From CBFDCQ01 sp965603355 (GTDB lineage Bacteria > Hydrogenedentota > CAZGCA01 > CBFDCQ01): a stretch of 64,000 nt of DNA. Location of the stretch: the NCBI GenBank assembly GCA_965603355.1, contig CBFDCQ010000004.1:1-64000 (forward strand), given 5' to 3'. The position numbers and the translations under genes are program-made. Within the stretch, counting starts at the first letter, position 1; each line of letters opens with the position of its first letter. The notes beneath the pieces were generated by a model. The model made no database searches. It had not been told where the DNA came from and saw only the letters and a list, made by a program, of their open reading frames with translations. Positions 26,734-35,550 of this stretch are shown here, piece by piece.

Positions 26734-27193
26734 TGGAAGTTCCCACAGGAGTTTTCTCAACCGCTCCGGCCAAAGGGTATTGTACGGCATAATCTGAGTC
26801 GTGAAGGATAACTTGCTTCGCGAGATTCGTCTTGGGATTGTAGATTATCGGCGCCTTGAGGTTGGTGCGTATTTTCGACCTGTCTTCCGGAACGACCACG
26901 ATGGTGAGCAGACGAGCGTCCTCGGCTTTTTCCAAACGGAGATCTTCAACCTCGCTCGCGTCGAGCTTCACCTCGTAGTCCGGCACAACCTGCATAGGGT
27001 TCATGACTATGAACGCCACTTCCGGTTTGTCGCACGATTGGAGCCACCATACCTTGCCGCTGCTCGGTCCTTCTACAAGAATGTACCTCTGGCAGTCGGA
27101 GAAACCGAGTATCGGCTGCGTAAAAGTAACGACCGTCTTCTCGTCAATATCCAGAGTCCCGAAACGGGTCGTCTCGACCTTCATTTTGCTCAT
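26714..27193 (-). CDS. fliW: flagellar assembly factor FliW
   Basis: CsrA antagonist and flagellin-binding factor, 159 residues from the ATG at 27193 with a GGGGGCGAG ribosome site. Family features: 'TTRFGTLDIDEKTVVTFTQP', 'ILGFSDCQRYILVE', 'WWLQSCDKPEVAFIVMNP' and a C-terminal 'TNLKAPIIYNPKTNLAKQVI'. It is the first gene after flgL and has its own promoter in the 91-base gap, heading fliW-csrA, the unknown gene and the glycosyltransferases. Confidence 0.95.
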   Translation of the reverse strand: MSKMKVETTRFGTLDIDEKTVVTFTQPILGFSDCQRYILVEGPSSGKVWWLQSCDKPEVAFIVMNPMQVVPDYEVKLDASEVEDLRLEKAEDARLLTIVVVPEDRSKIRTNLKAPIIYNPKTNLAKQVILHDSDYAVQYPLAGAVEKTPVGTSNAGSDA

Positions 27194-27250
27194 CTCGCCC
27201 CCATTTGCGACTATGGCAGCACAAGGCGCAATAGCCATCCACTAACCTTC

Positions 27251-27278
27251 ATTATACTACATTATTTGCCAGATTCAA
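27251..27278 (-). promoter_or_regulatory. sigma-70-type promoter for fliW-csrA
   Basis: Minus strand: TTGAAT (27278-27273), 16 bases, TATAAT (27256-27251), about 60 bases ahead of fliW. It separates the fliW-csrA-glycosyltransferase unit from the flgF-to-flgL operon. Confidence 0.65.
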
Positions 27279-27284
27279 GAAGAT

Positions 27285-28193
27285 TCAAGCGATGTAATCG
27301 AGAAGCGACGGTTGCAACACCCTTGCGCCGGCGTGCAGCGCAGCCTGAAGCGCGCTCTCCTGCGACTCAAGCTGGACAATGGCTTCCATGAAATCGGCTT
27401 CTTCCGTCTCCGAAAGGAGGGTGGTTAAGCTCAGCGACTGGTCCTCGAGTCGCTGCCCGATCAGGTCAAGCCGGTTCATTTTCGCGCCGAACAGAGCGGT
27501 TGCATCCAGCAGTGCGGTCATGGCGTCGTCAATCTCACCGAGCCGGACATTCGATAGGCTGTCGGTGTCGCTGGCGCGCAGGTCGTCTCGGATGTCTATG
27601 AGTGCCTGAAAAGTGTCTTGGAAGTTTTGGAATACCTGGTCGCCGGGGAGGTTCATCTCCACCGTGACTCCCGGCGATACGATGGCGCTGAAAGAACTGC
27701 TGTTGCCGGCATATGAGACCGCCGTTATTTCTCCTCCAACGATGGTGCTGACGAAGGGAGTAACGCGCGTGCGCGTTCCGCTGAAGAGGTACCTGCTGTT
27801 GGATTTCGTGTTGGCGAGGTCCACTATTGCTTCGAGTATCTCGTTTATCTCCAGCGCGATGGCGTCTCTCTGTTGCTGGTCGAGCGTGCCGGTAGCGCCT
27901 CGTACCGTGAGCTCGCGCGCGCGATGTATGTTGTCTATGATGGCGCGCAAAGTGGTCTCGGATTCGCCGGCAAACGTGTCAGCCTCGCGGATATTCTCGA
28001 GGAATTGGTTCACATTCGCTATGCTTGTCCGGATGCCGATGGCGCGGGTCGCTCCCACGGGATCGTCTGAAGGCGCGTTAATTCGCCTGCCGGTGGCCAA
28101 CATCCTTTGCGTTTCCGCAAGACGTCCGTGGGCGCCGCGTATGTCGGCAAGCACCGAGTCAACGAGTATCTGTGGAGTGATTCTCACACCCAT
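27285..28193 (-). CDS. flgL: flagellar hook-associated protein 3 (FlgL)
   Basis: Hook-filament junction protein, 302 residues. Flagellin-like N-terminal helix 'MGVRITPQILVDSVLADIRG', with 'GRRINAPSDDPVGATRAIGI' (the conserved PSDDP). The middle contains the Ser/Thr-rich 'SNSRYLFSGTRTRVTPFV', and the C-terminal coiled-coil half ends 'LESQESALQAALHAGARVLQ'. A GGAGG site precedes the ATG. Directly after flgK, as in most flagellar operons. Confidence 0.95.
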   Translation of the reverse strand: MGVRITPQILVDSVLADIRGAHGRLAETQRMLATGRRINAPSDDPVGATRAIGIRTSIANVNQFLENIREADTFAGESETTLRAIIDNIHRARELTVRGATGTLDQQQRDAIALEINEILEAIVDLANTKSNSRYLFSGTRTRVTPFVSTIVGGEITAVSYAGNSSSFSAIVSPGVTVEMNLPGDQVFQNFQDTFQALIDIRDDLRASDTDSLSNVRLGEIDDAMTALLDATALFGAKMNRLDLIGQRLEDQSLSLTTLLSETEEADFMEAIVQLESQESALQAALHAGARVLQPSLLDYIA

Positions 28194-28220
28194 CCTGAAC
28201 CTCCGTTCCGCACCAATCGT

Positions 28221-29942
28221 TTATATGAGCCCGTTCACGAGCGTATCTAGGAGCTCGTCAATAACTGAGAACACCCGCGCGGATGCCTGATATCCCCGCT
28301 GGAATCTCGTGAGGTTGGCGGCTTCCTCGTCGAGGCTGACCCCTGCTACTTCCTCTCTGCGCCTGTCTATGTTTCGCCGAAAGCTCTCGGCAATGATGGC
28401 TTCATCCGAAGCCCGGCGTGTGGTCGTGCCGAGATTACCGATCGTCTGCTCGTAGTAATCGTTGAGTGTGGAGGTGCCGGAATCCAGTACGGCGGTCTCC
28501 TGCAACGCGGCCATTGCGAGTGCGTTTCTGTTGTCGCCGGTGTTTAGCGGATTCTGGCTCAATGAAGCGGCGATCAATGTGGGGTCATTGACTATGACAG
28601 GGTTCACGACCATATCGGAAGCATCGGAACCGCTGAAGAAAGTGTTCGATCCAACCACTGCGAGCACGTTGCTTGTATCATGTGACAAGGTGAACGAGTA
28701 TGTCGGGTCGGCGGTGATCACAAGCCGGTTGTCAGCGGATACGCTCGCGCTAATGTTTGCGACCGCGTCGATGTTTGCCGCCAGATCTGTCAAGCTGTCG
28801 TCGACGCCGACGCCATCGAGATCCACGGTTATTACGGTCATTGTCCAGCTGGTGCCGAAGCTGTCCATGACGTCGATCTCGAAGCTGCCGTCGGTCGGGG
28901 TGAATGTAAGGCCCGTTGCGACGCTGTCGTCGAGGTCAGCGAGTGGGTCGAGTACTGCGTTATCGCTCGTGAGGCTTGTGAAACCGGTGAGCCCGCTCCC
29001 CTGACTATGAATCCTGTTAAACTCGAAGATCAATGTGGTGGCAAGATCGTTTACTCTTGTTGCGACTTCTGGGGCGTAGACATCGCGGATGTCAAGCAGT
29101 CCCCTGAATCTCCCGCCCGATATGTTCAGTACGCGTCCAGAAGATGCGGTAACGATGTCCACAAGGTCGCCGCGGTCGGGATCGAGTGCCGGGTTCACCT
29201 GAGTCGCAAGCTCGGACCAGTACGTGCCTTCAACCAGAACGTCACCGCCTACCAGGACGGATACGGAACCGTTGGACATTTCGACCGTGTATATGTCCAC
29301 GAGCTCAGCCAGCTCGTCAAGCAGCACGGTGCGCTGGTCGCGAAAGTCGTTTGCGACTGTGCCATCCGCTTCGGCTCTAATTATGCTCCGATTCAGTTCG
29401 GCAAGCTGTTCCGTGAGGCTGTTTACCTCCGAGACCCGCATGATTATCTCGTTATTGGCGTCCGTGCGAATCTGTTGAAGTCTGCTGTCGACGTCGTTGA
29501 AGCTCTCCGCCAGAACCGACGCCGAGGCTATCAAGCTGGCGCGCAGGGGTAGCTGTTCGGGGTAGTTGGCCAATGCCTGGACGGAGCTAAAGAACTCGTC
29601 CATAAGCGCGCTCAAACCGATCTCGCCCGGCTCCTGAAATATATCCTGGATGCGGAGGAGGAAATCGCGCTCCACGCTAAGTTCCAGGAAGTTCTCTGTT
29701 TCATTCTGGAAGACGTTGTCGAGAAACCGGTTTCGTATCCGAAAAATGTCGGCTACCGTGACACCTCGACCTAATGGTCCGTAAGGCGTAATCTGAGGCA
29801 CTTGTGAGACCAGTTCCGCTCTCTGGCGGGAGTAACCGTCGGTATCGACGTTCGCGATGTTATGACCGGTTACCTGTATGGCGGCCTGGTGCGCCAGAAG
29901 GCCTGATACGGCGATGTCGAGCGATGAGAAGAGACTCCCCAT
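28221..29942 (-). CDS. flgK: flagellar hook-associated protein 1 (FlgK)
   Basis: First junction protein between hook and filament, 573 residues. The rod/hook family N-terminus 'LFSSLDIAVSGLLAHQAAIQ' with 'TGHNIANVDTDGYSRQRAEL' and the C-terminus 'NLTRFQRGYQASARVFSVID' are diagnostic. A long variable domain lies between about 300 and 480. It follows flgN, its likely chaperone, by 15 bases and precedes flgL by 27. Confidence 0.95.
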   Translation of the reverse strand: MGSLFSSLDIAVSGLLAHQAAIQVTGHNIANVDTDGYSRQRAELVSQVPQITPYGPLGRGVTVADIFRIRNRFLDNVFQNETENFLELSVERDFLLRIQDIFQEPGEIGLSALMDEFFSSVQALANYPEQLPLRASLIASASVLAESFNDVDSRLQQIRTDANNEIIMRVSEVNSLTEQLAELNRSIIRAEADGTVANDFRDQRTVLLDELAELVDIYTVEMSNGSVSVLVGGDVLVEGTYWSELATQVNPALDPDRGDLVDIVTASSGRVLNISGGRFRGLLDIRDVYAPEVATRVNDLATTLIFEFNRIHSQGSGLTGFTSLTSDNAVLDPLADLDDSVATGLTFTPTDGSFEIDVMDSFGTSWTMTVITVDLDGVGVDDSLTDLAANIDAVANISASVSADNRLVITADPTYSFTLSHDTSNVLAVVGSNTFFSGSDASDMVVNPVIVNDPTLIAASLSQNPLNTGDNRNALAMAALQETAVLDSGTSTLNDYYEQTIGNLGTTTRRASDEAIIAESFRRNIDRRREEVAGVSLDEEAANLTRFQRGYQASARVFSVIDELLDTLVNGLI

Positions 29943-29957
29943 AAGTTAGATTTCCCC

Positions 29958-30461
29958 TCAGATCTTCTTGTTGAGCAGACCGCTGTTTGACGCTGTCTGG
30001 TCCGAACACGAGCCGGCGGAACTGTATGTTCCGTTCGTCTCCGGCGCGTCGCACACCGTTTGCATCGCGCGGTCGACCATCTGCAAAGAACACGCCAGCA
30101 AAAATCTGTTGTATTCGCTACGCTCGCGGAGCGTCCCGGCGATCGAGCACAGCTTGTCATCGTGATCGGCGAGTCTCGATGCGTACGGCTCAGCGATGAA
30201 CCGCACGGCGGGTTCCGCTCCCGCCTCTCCGGGCTGTTCCGGTTCGCTGTGGGACAGCTCGCGCTGGAACGCTAAACGCGCTTTTGCAGTTTCAACAGTT
30301 GTCATGACAAGCTCATTCTGGCGGCGTGTGACATCGGCGAGCCCGTCGATGTCGCCGTGGAGTATCCTCGTCGTCGCCTCAGAGCATGCGTGAACGAGTT
30401 TGTCGAAGAGGTTCAACTCTTCGCCGAGAATCCCGTCCAGTTTTTCAAAATCGGTCTGCAT
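29958..30461 (-). CDS. flgN: FlgN-like flagellar export chaperone
   Basis: 167 residues from the ATG at 30461, which has a GGGGGCGGAG site; an upstream open frame to 30506 overlaps the flgJ end. The protein is helical: 'DKLVHACSEATTRILHGDID', 'RQNELVMTTVETAKARLAFQ', 'SLQMVDRAMQTVC'. FlgN proteins are poorly conserved in sequence; identification rests on length, helical pattern and the position immediately before flgK, whose product FlgN escorts to the export gate. Confidence 0.82.
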   Translation of the reverse strand: MQTDFEKLDGILGEELNLFDKLVHACSEATTRILHGDIDGLADVTRRQNELVMTTVETAKARLAFQRELSHSEPEQPGEAGAEPAVRFIAEPYASRLADHDDKLCSIAGTLRERSEYNRFLLACSLQMVDRAMQTVCDAPETNGTYSSAGSCSDQTASNSGLLNKKI

Positions 30462-30508
30462 ATTCTCCGCCCCCTTCACTCTAGTTATCGGCAAATCCGG
30501 CGACATCT

Positions 30509-30856
30509 TTAGCCGTATTTCAGCAGTTCCTGATGTATTGTGGAGGCTATTCCGAACTGCCCGTTCGCGGCGATCAAGTCGGCGAGACGTTCGTCCGTCA
30601 TCTGTTCATACATCTCCTGCTCACGACCGCCGTCGAACAGGCCGGATTTCGGTATCGTCTTGCGCATCTCTTGCAGGAGCTGGAAAATGAATAGGGAAGC
30701 CAGCTGTTGTGCTGCCTGAGCGCGCAGGGGCTCGTTATCCTCGATTTGAGTTGAGTGGCCCCTGTGTACCGCGGCTTTGAGTCCTGCCAGGCGGTTCTCC
30801 CCCAGGTGCCAGGTTGTCGCGCTGTTGAGCGGTGACAACTGAATTTCCGCTTGCAT
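30509..30856 (-). CDS. flgJ: rod-binding protein FlgJ, N-terminal domain only
   Basis: 115 residues, matching only the rod-capping half of FlgJ: 'QQLASLFIFQLLQEMRKTIP', 'GLFDGGREQEMYEQMTDERL', 'NGQFGIASTIHQELLK'. The peptidoglycan hydrolase domain found in enterobacterial FlgJ is absent, as in many other phyla, so another enzyme must open the wall. Its ribosome site (GGAG) lies in the end of flgI and the two genes abut. Confidence 0.92.
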   Translation of the reverse strand: MQAEIQLSPLNSATTWHLGENRLAGLKAAVHRGHSTQIEDNEPLRAQAAQQLASLFIFQLLQEMRKTIPKSGLFDGGREQEMYEQMTDERLADLIAANGQFGIASTIHQELLKYG

Positions 30857-31957
30857 TCACATTATCTCCAGCTTTGCGTGGAGAGCGCCGGCCTCTTTGA
30901 GCGCTTGAAAGATGCTGATGAGGTCGCGCGGCGTAACCTGCAACTTGTTGAGCGCTTCGGCTATCTTGCTGACATCGGCACCGTCGACCGGTATAAGCCG
31001 GGCTGTCTCCTCGGTAACGACCGCGGCCGCAGCTTCACTAACGCGCGTCGCAACTCCTGTCGGAGAGACCTGTTGCGACTCTTCTTTGAAGGTGCTGATC
31101 TGTATTGTGAGATTGCCGTGAGCGATGGCAACGGGCGACAGAGTTATCTCGCCGCCTATGACCACCGTTCCGGTCCTCTCGTTGATTAGGACCTTGGCGG
31201 GTCGGTCGGGGGTGACCTGGATCTCCTGCACCGCCGCTATGAACCCGACCGGATCGTCCAGCCATTCTTCGGGGATTCTCACGCTGATCATGCCGGCATT
31301 GAGCGCGACCGCTATGTTCTCGCCCAGTCCGTCGTTTACCGCGATAGCGAGGCGCGAAGCTGTGACAAAATCGCGCTGGCGCGGCAGAAGGTTGATGTGC
31401 TTGCCGTCCGTGATGAGTGAAGGGACTTCGCTCTCGACCATCGCGCCGTCCGGTATTCGTCCGACGGTAGGGTGGTTCTTCTGAATGCCGGCACCTGCAC
31501 CGCCCACGTTGAACCCGCCGATGGACACGGGTCCCTGAGCTACCGCATAGACCTGTCCGTCCATACCCTCCATCAGCGTTTCGATCAACGTTCCCCCCTC
31601 GAGACTCTTTGCGTCAAACAGACTGTTCACCGTCACGTCTATTCGGGTACCCTCCTTGGCGAATGCAGGAAGTTCCGTGGTGACCATGACGACGGCGACG
31701 TTGTCGGAGCTCAGTTCGCGCGCTTCCTGCATCTCGATGCTCATCCTGCGCAACAGCATCTGCTGTGCGCGGAGCGCAGCGCCAGCGCCGTCGCCGGTGC
31801 CGTTCAATCCGACCACCAGGCCGTATCCCCTGAGAAAGTTGGGTCTGGCTCCCTGAATATCGGTAATATCTTTGACTCGCGGCTGGGACTCAGCCCGGGC
31901 GGCCAGTGTTGCAATGACCACGAGGATAATGCCGATCCTAAACAGTCGGGTGTTCAT
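30857..31957 (-). CDS. flgI: flagellar P-ring protein FlgI
   Basis: Periplasmic P-ring subunit, 366 residues, with a cleavable signal peptide (residues 1-24, ending 'AARAES'). Signature stretches: 'RVKDITDIQGARPNFLRGYG', 'VVGLNGTGDG', 'FAKEGTRIDVTVNSLFDAKS', 'INERTGTVVIGGEITLSPVA' and the end 'LISIFQALKEAGALHAKLEI'. It is preceded by an AAGGAG site and sits between flgH and flgJ. Presence of P and L rings confirms a Gram-negative style motor. Confidence 0.96.
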   Translation of the reverse strand: MNTRLFRIGIILVVIATLAARAESQPRVKDITDIQGARPNFLRGYGLVVGLNGTGDGAGAALRAQQMLLRRMSIEMQEARELSSDNVAVVMVTTELPAFAKEGTRIDVTVNSLFDAKSLEGGTLIETLMEGMDGQVYAVAQGPVSIGGFNVGGAGAGIQKNHPTVGRIPDGAMVESEVPSLITDGKHINLLPRQRDFVTASRLAIAVNDGLGENIAVALNAGMISVRIPEEWLDDPVGFIAAVQEIQVTPDRPAKVLINERTGTVVIGGEITLSPVAIAHGNLTIQISTFKEESQQVSPTGVATRVSEAAAAVVTEETARLIPVDGADVSKIAEALNKLQVTPRDLISIFQALKEAGALHAKLEIM

Positions 31958-31988
31958 CAGATCTCCTTTCGCCGCGTTCCTTGCAAGG

Positions 31989-32666
31989 TCAGAACGGCCA
32001 GATCCAATCGAGGAGCTTCGTCAATAAACCTCTGCGCTGCGAGTTCCACAGAGGTCCCGTTCCCTTGAACGAGATTTCGGCGTTGGCTATCTGGCTCGAA
32101 AGAACGGTGTTTCTGGCTGTAACATCTCGGGCGCGTATGATCCCTTTCACCGTGATCTTAGTCTTCTCGCGGTTCACGATCAGGGTCTTTTCCCCGTCGA
32201 TGCGGAGGTTACCGCCCGGCAAGACCTCAACGACTCTGGTGCTGACCATGCCGCTGACGGTGTTGTTGCGCTGCGTTGTTCCGCCACCCTCGTGCTCGTT
32301 TTTCCCCTCGAACTGCCACTCCGGCAGCTCACCGTTCTTGATAAGGTTGAGCCCGTTTCGCGCCGTCAGAAACCCGCTGGCGCCGCTGGCTTCGAGTGAA
32401 GATTCCTTCTCGGTCTCCGTCATGGCGCGCGTTCTGGCGTCGGTGCTCTCAGAAACTAGCACGGTGATGACGTCTCCGGTGTCGAACCGGATCTTCTCGT
32501 CCGAATAGAGAGACCCGCGTTTCTCCGCCTCTTTGCTGAACAGCGAGTCAGCCTGGGCACACGGCCCCACAGCCAACCACAGTACCGCCAGACCGACAAG
32601 AAACAGGGACCAATTACCGCTCGGCTCAAACCTCTCCTGGAAGCACAACTCTGACCGTATTCGCAT
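31989..32666 (-). CDS. flgH: flagellar L-ring protein FlgH
   Basis: Outer-membrane L-ring subunit, 225 residues. The ATG at 32666 overlaps flgA by 41 bases and has a GGGAGAGG site. Family motifs: 'SLYSDEKIRFDTGDVITVLV', 'VSTRVVEVLPGGNLRIDGEK', 'ITVKGIIRARDVTARNTVLS', 'ANAEISFKGTG'. The export signal 'LAVLWLAVGPCAQADSLF' has a single Cys preceded by Pro, which does not fit a lipobox, so the protein is probably cut after AQA by signal peptidase I instead of being lipidated as in enterobacteria. Confidence 0.94.
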   Translation of the reverse strand: MRIRSELCFQERFEPSGNWSLFLVGLAVLWLAVGPCAQADSLFSKEAEKRGSLYSDEKIRFDTGDVITVLVSESTDARTRAMTETEKESSLEASGASGFLTARNGLNLIKNGELPEWQFEGKNEHEGGGTTQRNNTVSGMVSTRVVEVLPGGNLRIDGEKTLIVNREKTKITVKGIIRARDVTARNTVLSSQIANAEISFKGTGPLWNSQRRGLLTKLLDWIWPF

Positions 32667-33606
32667 CCACCACCTCTCCCGCCAAGGTCTTTTTGGAGTC
32701 CACGTTCATCAATCTGATTACGTCGCCGACCCTGCCGTTGTCCATTGCCTTGGCCATCGCACTTATGCGAAACCCGTTTCCTCTGACTTCAGCGGCGACG
32801 ATCTTGCCGCGCTTGACAGCTATAGGACGTTCAACACCGCCCAGCGATATGACTGCTCCCGTCCGTATTGACCGCGCCGCCACCAGGCCGCGAAGGCGGG
32901 CTCTGTCGGCGAAAGAGCCGCCGCGAAGATCGGCGAGATCCTTTCTTACCATGCTGAAATCGCTATCGTTGATGAGCTCGCCGCGTCTGATGTCTCTTGT
33001 GGCCACCGCAACGCGTCCGAACGGATGTATGCTGGCCCTCATATACAGGGTCTTGCACGGTTTTCCGCCGACGACAACGGTGGTTTTGAACGTTGTGTCC
33101 CCGACGTATCTGTAGTCGCCGTCGCACTCGAACCGTATTGCGATCCGTCCAGCGGGCAGACCCGCAACGGTGGGCGGAGGCTTCATGTCAATGACCGTGT
33201 CCGCAGCTTTCCACGGCATGTGCGACTCAACGTATGACCTCAGCATCTCCTCCAACTTGTCGGATGTCATGGTTTGCGAGCTTCTTGTCGCTGTGGTGCT
33301 CCGTGCGCCCTCGTAGAGAAGGTTCCGGTAACCTTCTTGGTGCAGCTTCGCGGCCATGAAGTCTCGGTCAACCTCCTTCGAGTGGCCCGGTTTCGGTGCC
33401 CTCGTTATCTCCAGCCGCGCGAGCTTATCCGCCTGTGCATCGGGTAATCCGCTGATGTTGGCGATATCGCCCAGCCGCAGCTGAGAACCGTCCACAAGAA
33501 CGGAGCTTTTCATCGCGATAACGGTCTCGGCGTGTCCATGCGCTGAGATGCACAGTAGGCAGAGCATTGCTGCCGCGAGTTTCCACCTGGAGATTGTGAT
33601 TTTCAT
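32626..33606 (-). CDS. flgA: P-ring assembly chaperone FlgA
   Basis: Periplasmic chaperone for P-ring formation, 326 residues, with signal peptide 'LAAAMLCLLCISAHGHAETV'. The C-terminal half holds the SAF domain: 'VAVATRDIRRGELINDSDFS', 'RGLVAARSIRTGAVISL', 'VRGNGFRISAMAKAMDNGRV' and the final 'EVVDANTVRVVLPGEV'. The N-terminal half is longer than in enterobacterial FlgA (219 residues), as seen in many other phyla. It overlaps flgH. Confidence 0.93.
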   Translation of the reverse strand: MKITISRWKLAAAMLCLLCISAHGHAETVIAMKSSVLVDGSQLRLGDIANISGLPDAQADKLARLEITRAPKPGHSKEVDRDFMAAKLHQEGYRNLLYEGARSTTATRSSQTMTSDKLEEMLRSYVESHMPWKAADTVIDMKPPPTVAGLPAGRIAIRFECDGDYRYVGDTTFKTTVVVGGKPCKTLYMRASIHPFGRVAVATRDIRRGELINDSDFSMVRKDLADLRGGSFADRARLRGLVAARSIRTGAVISLGGVERPIAVKRGKIVAAEVRGNGFRISAMAKAMDNGRVGDVIRLMNVDSKKTLAGEVVDANTVRVVLPGEV

Positions 33607-33643
33607 CCCAAATTCACCCCGATTACGCTGGATTCAGGTTCAT

Positions 33644-34435
33644 TTAACGCCGAATCCCATTAGCCAATTGCAGCATATCGTCAGAGGTTCGTATGACGTT
33701 GGAGTTAGCCTGGAACGCGCGTTGCGCGATTATCAGGGCTATCATTTCCTCGACGATGTTGACGTTGGAGTTCTCGAGAAACCCCTGCAGTACGCTGCCG
33801 ATACCCTCGGTTTCTGGCTGCCCTTCGGTAGGCGTTCCGGAGGCGGCCGTTTCGAGATACAGGTTACGTCCGAGCCGGCCGTCCAGCCCGGCGGGATTGG
33901 CAAACCGCGCCATCTCGAGGTTGCCGACGTTTTGCATTGTAGGCGAGCCCGGCTGGAGCGCATTTACGACGCCGTCGGAAGTTATGGTTATCTCTGTCGC
34001 ATCTTCCGGTATGGTGATGGACGGATCGACAAGGTATCCGTCAGCCGTCACCATGTTGCCGTTCACGTCCATCTTGAACGAGCCGTCCCTGGTGTACGCG
34101 ATGGTGCCGTCCGGCAGCGTCACTTTGAAGAACCCGTCCCCTTCAATGGCAATGTCGAGCGGCTGTTCGGTTTTCACGAAATTGCCCTGCAGGAACGAAC
34201 GCGATATTGACGATGTCCTCACACCGTGACCGATCTGGATACCTTCCGGCAGAAGCACCCCCTCGGCGGTCTCGGCGCCGGGCATCCTCAGCGTCTGGTA
34301 AAGGAGGTCCTGGAAGTTAACGCGTGCCTTCTTGAAGCCGGTGGTATTGACGTTTGCGATGTTGTTGGCGACGGCGTCAACGTTTCGCTCCTGAGCCGCC
34401 ATGCCGGTAGCCGCCGTGTAGAGAGCTCTCATCAT
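33644..34435 (-). CDS. flgG: flagellar distal rod protein FlgG
   Basis: 263 residues, the length typical of FlgG. N-terminus 'MMRALYTAATGMAAQERNVD', then 'NIANVNTTGFKKARVNFQDL' (rod family signature), 'LDIAIEGDGFFKVTLPDGTI', and the C-terminal helix 'IALIIAQRAFQANSNVIRTS'. It lies between flgF and flgA in an operon that follows the order of the structure from rod to hook junction. Confidence 0.95.
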   Translation of the reverse strand: MMRALYTAATGMAAQERNVDAVANNIANVNTTGFKKARVNFQDLLYQTLRMPGAETAEGVLLPEGIQIGHGVRTSSISRSFLQGNFVKTEQPLDIAIEGDGFFKVTLPDGTIAYTRDGSFKMDVNGNMVTADGYLVDPSITIPEDATEITITSDGVVNALQPGSPTMQNVGNLEMARFANPAGLDGRLGRNLYLETAASGTPTEGQPETEGIGSVLQGFLENSNVNIVEEMIALIIAQRAFQANSNVIRTSDDMLQLANGIRR

Positions 34436-34463
34436 TTTCGGCCGATTCCTCCTTCCCTAAGGT

Positions 34464-35210
34464 CTAGACTCTGCCCACGTCGTTAATTGTTCTGTCAAGA
34501 ATGCGGTCAACGGACAGTATGACGCGCTGGTTTGCCTCGAAGTTGCGCGATGTGACGAGCATTTCGAGCATCTCTTTCGCCACGGATACGTTGGATGATT
34601 CGAGCGCTTCAGGTACGACGCTTACGTTCTCGGCGAGTCCCGGCGCGGCATCAGCCGGTGCCGCGAACAGCGTGTCGCCGACTCGCGTCAGCACGCGTGG
34701 ATCCGCGAACGTGACGATCCTCAACGTGCCGCTTGCCACGCCGTCGACCAATACGCTACCGTTATCGGATATCGTCACGTTTGACCCTGTGGCCGTGATC
34801 TCGCCTCCTTCACCCTGCACGGTGTGGCCGTTTTCCGTGACGAGCGCACCGTTCTGGTTCAAGGTGAAATGGCCGTTGCGGGTGTAGAAGCTGTTGCCGG
34901 TTGCATCTTGCACGACGAAGAATCCCGCCCCATCGATCGCCGCATCGAGAGGTTCGCCCGTGCGCTGAATAGTCCCCTGCGAGAAATCGCCTGCGGTTGC
35001 ATCCATCAGCATGCCGCCGCCGGGAACGTCGCCGCGGTCAAGACGTGCGGCACCCGCGGCATCGAGATATATCTGGTAGAATCCTCTCAGGGCCGGTACC
35101 GACTTCTTGTACCCTACCGTGGCCGCGTTGGCGATATTGTTGGCGATTGCTTCCTGTCGCACCTGTTGTCCGAGCATGCCGCTTGCGGCGCTGTACAGTG
35201 ACTTGATCAA
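34464..35210 (-). CDS. flgF: flagellar proximal rod protein FlgF
   Basis: 248 residues. A TTG start at 35210 is preceded by GGAGGG about ten bases away, and the product then opens with the standard 'MIKSLYSAASGMLGQQ'. Rod motif 'NNIANAATVGYKKSVPA', 'LDAAIDGAGFFVVQDATGN', and C-terminal 'MLVTSRNFEANQRVILSVD'. Shorter than FlgG and with a distinct middle, consistent with FlgF. It is the first gene of the nine-gene flagellar operon. I could not identify a convincing sigma-28 or sigma-54 promoter upstream. Confidence 0.92.
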   Translation of the reverse strand: MIKSLYSAASGMLGQQVRQEAIANNIANAATVGYKKSVPALRGFYQIYLDAAGAARLDRGDVPGGGMLMDATAGDFSQGTIQRTGEPLDAAIDGAGFFVVQDATGNSFYTRNGHFTLNQNGALVTENGHTVQGEGGEITATGSNVTISDNGSVLVDGVASGTLRIVTFADPRVLTRVGDTLFAAPADAAPGLAENVSVVPEALESSNVSVAKEMLEMLVTSRNFEANQRVILSVDRILDRTINDVGRV

Positions 35211-35550
35211 CTGTCTGTTTCCCTCCGCACGGTTCGAAATCCGCGTATTTGAAACTGCCGCGGCGGTGCTGCCACGGCAGTGGGTTTTTAAGATTTGGCC
35301 CGGGCTAAAATGTCGATGGGATCAATGTGCTTGATGGGAGCACGTTTGACGATTCAGTCCGGGGCCAAATGCTCATATCGGTCACCCCATCCAGTGGCCG
35401 CCTTGTTCGCTTTTTCGCAATGTAAGAGTGCAATCCCCGTGCCAATAAGGTGCCCTTGAAGAGATAGCTTCTGTAACACGGTGAACACTGAAGGGTTACA
35501 CTGTCATGGCGGTGCGTGCGCACTGTGCGGCGGCGCGGATCAAGTGCAGG
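35211..35550. other. divergent intergenic region between flgF and the SAM hydrolase gene
   Basis: No convincing gene. A strong palindrome around 35257-35280 (ctgccgcggcggtgctgccacggcag region) lies close to flgF and could be an operator. A CCGATAT sequence on the minus strand (35381-35375) resembles a sigma-28 -10 element but lacks a matching upstream TAAA. A plus-strand terminator closes the region at 35551-35589. Confidence 0.5.

Noticed and set aside
35375..35381. CCGATAT on the minus strand as a sigma-28 flagellar promoter for flgF
   Set aside because: No TAAA-type -35 element at the right distance upstream; a single seven-base match is expected by chance.
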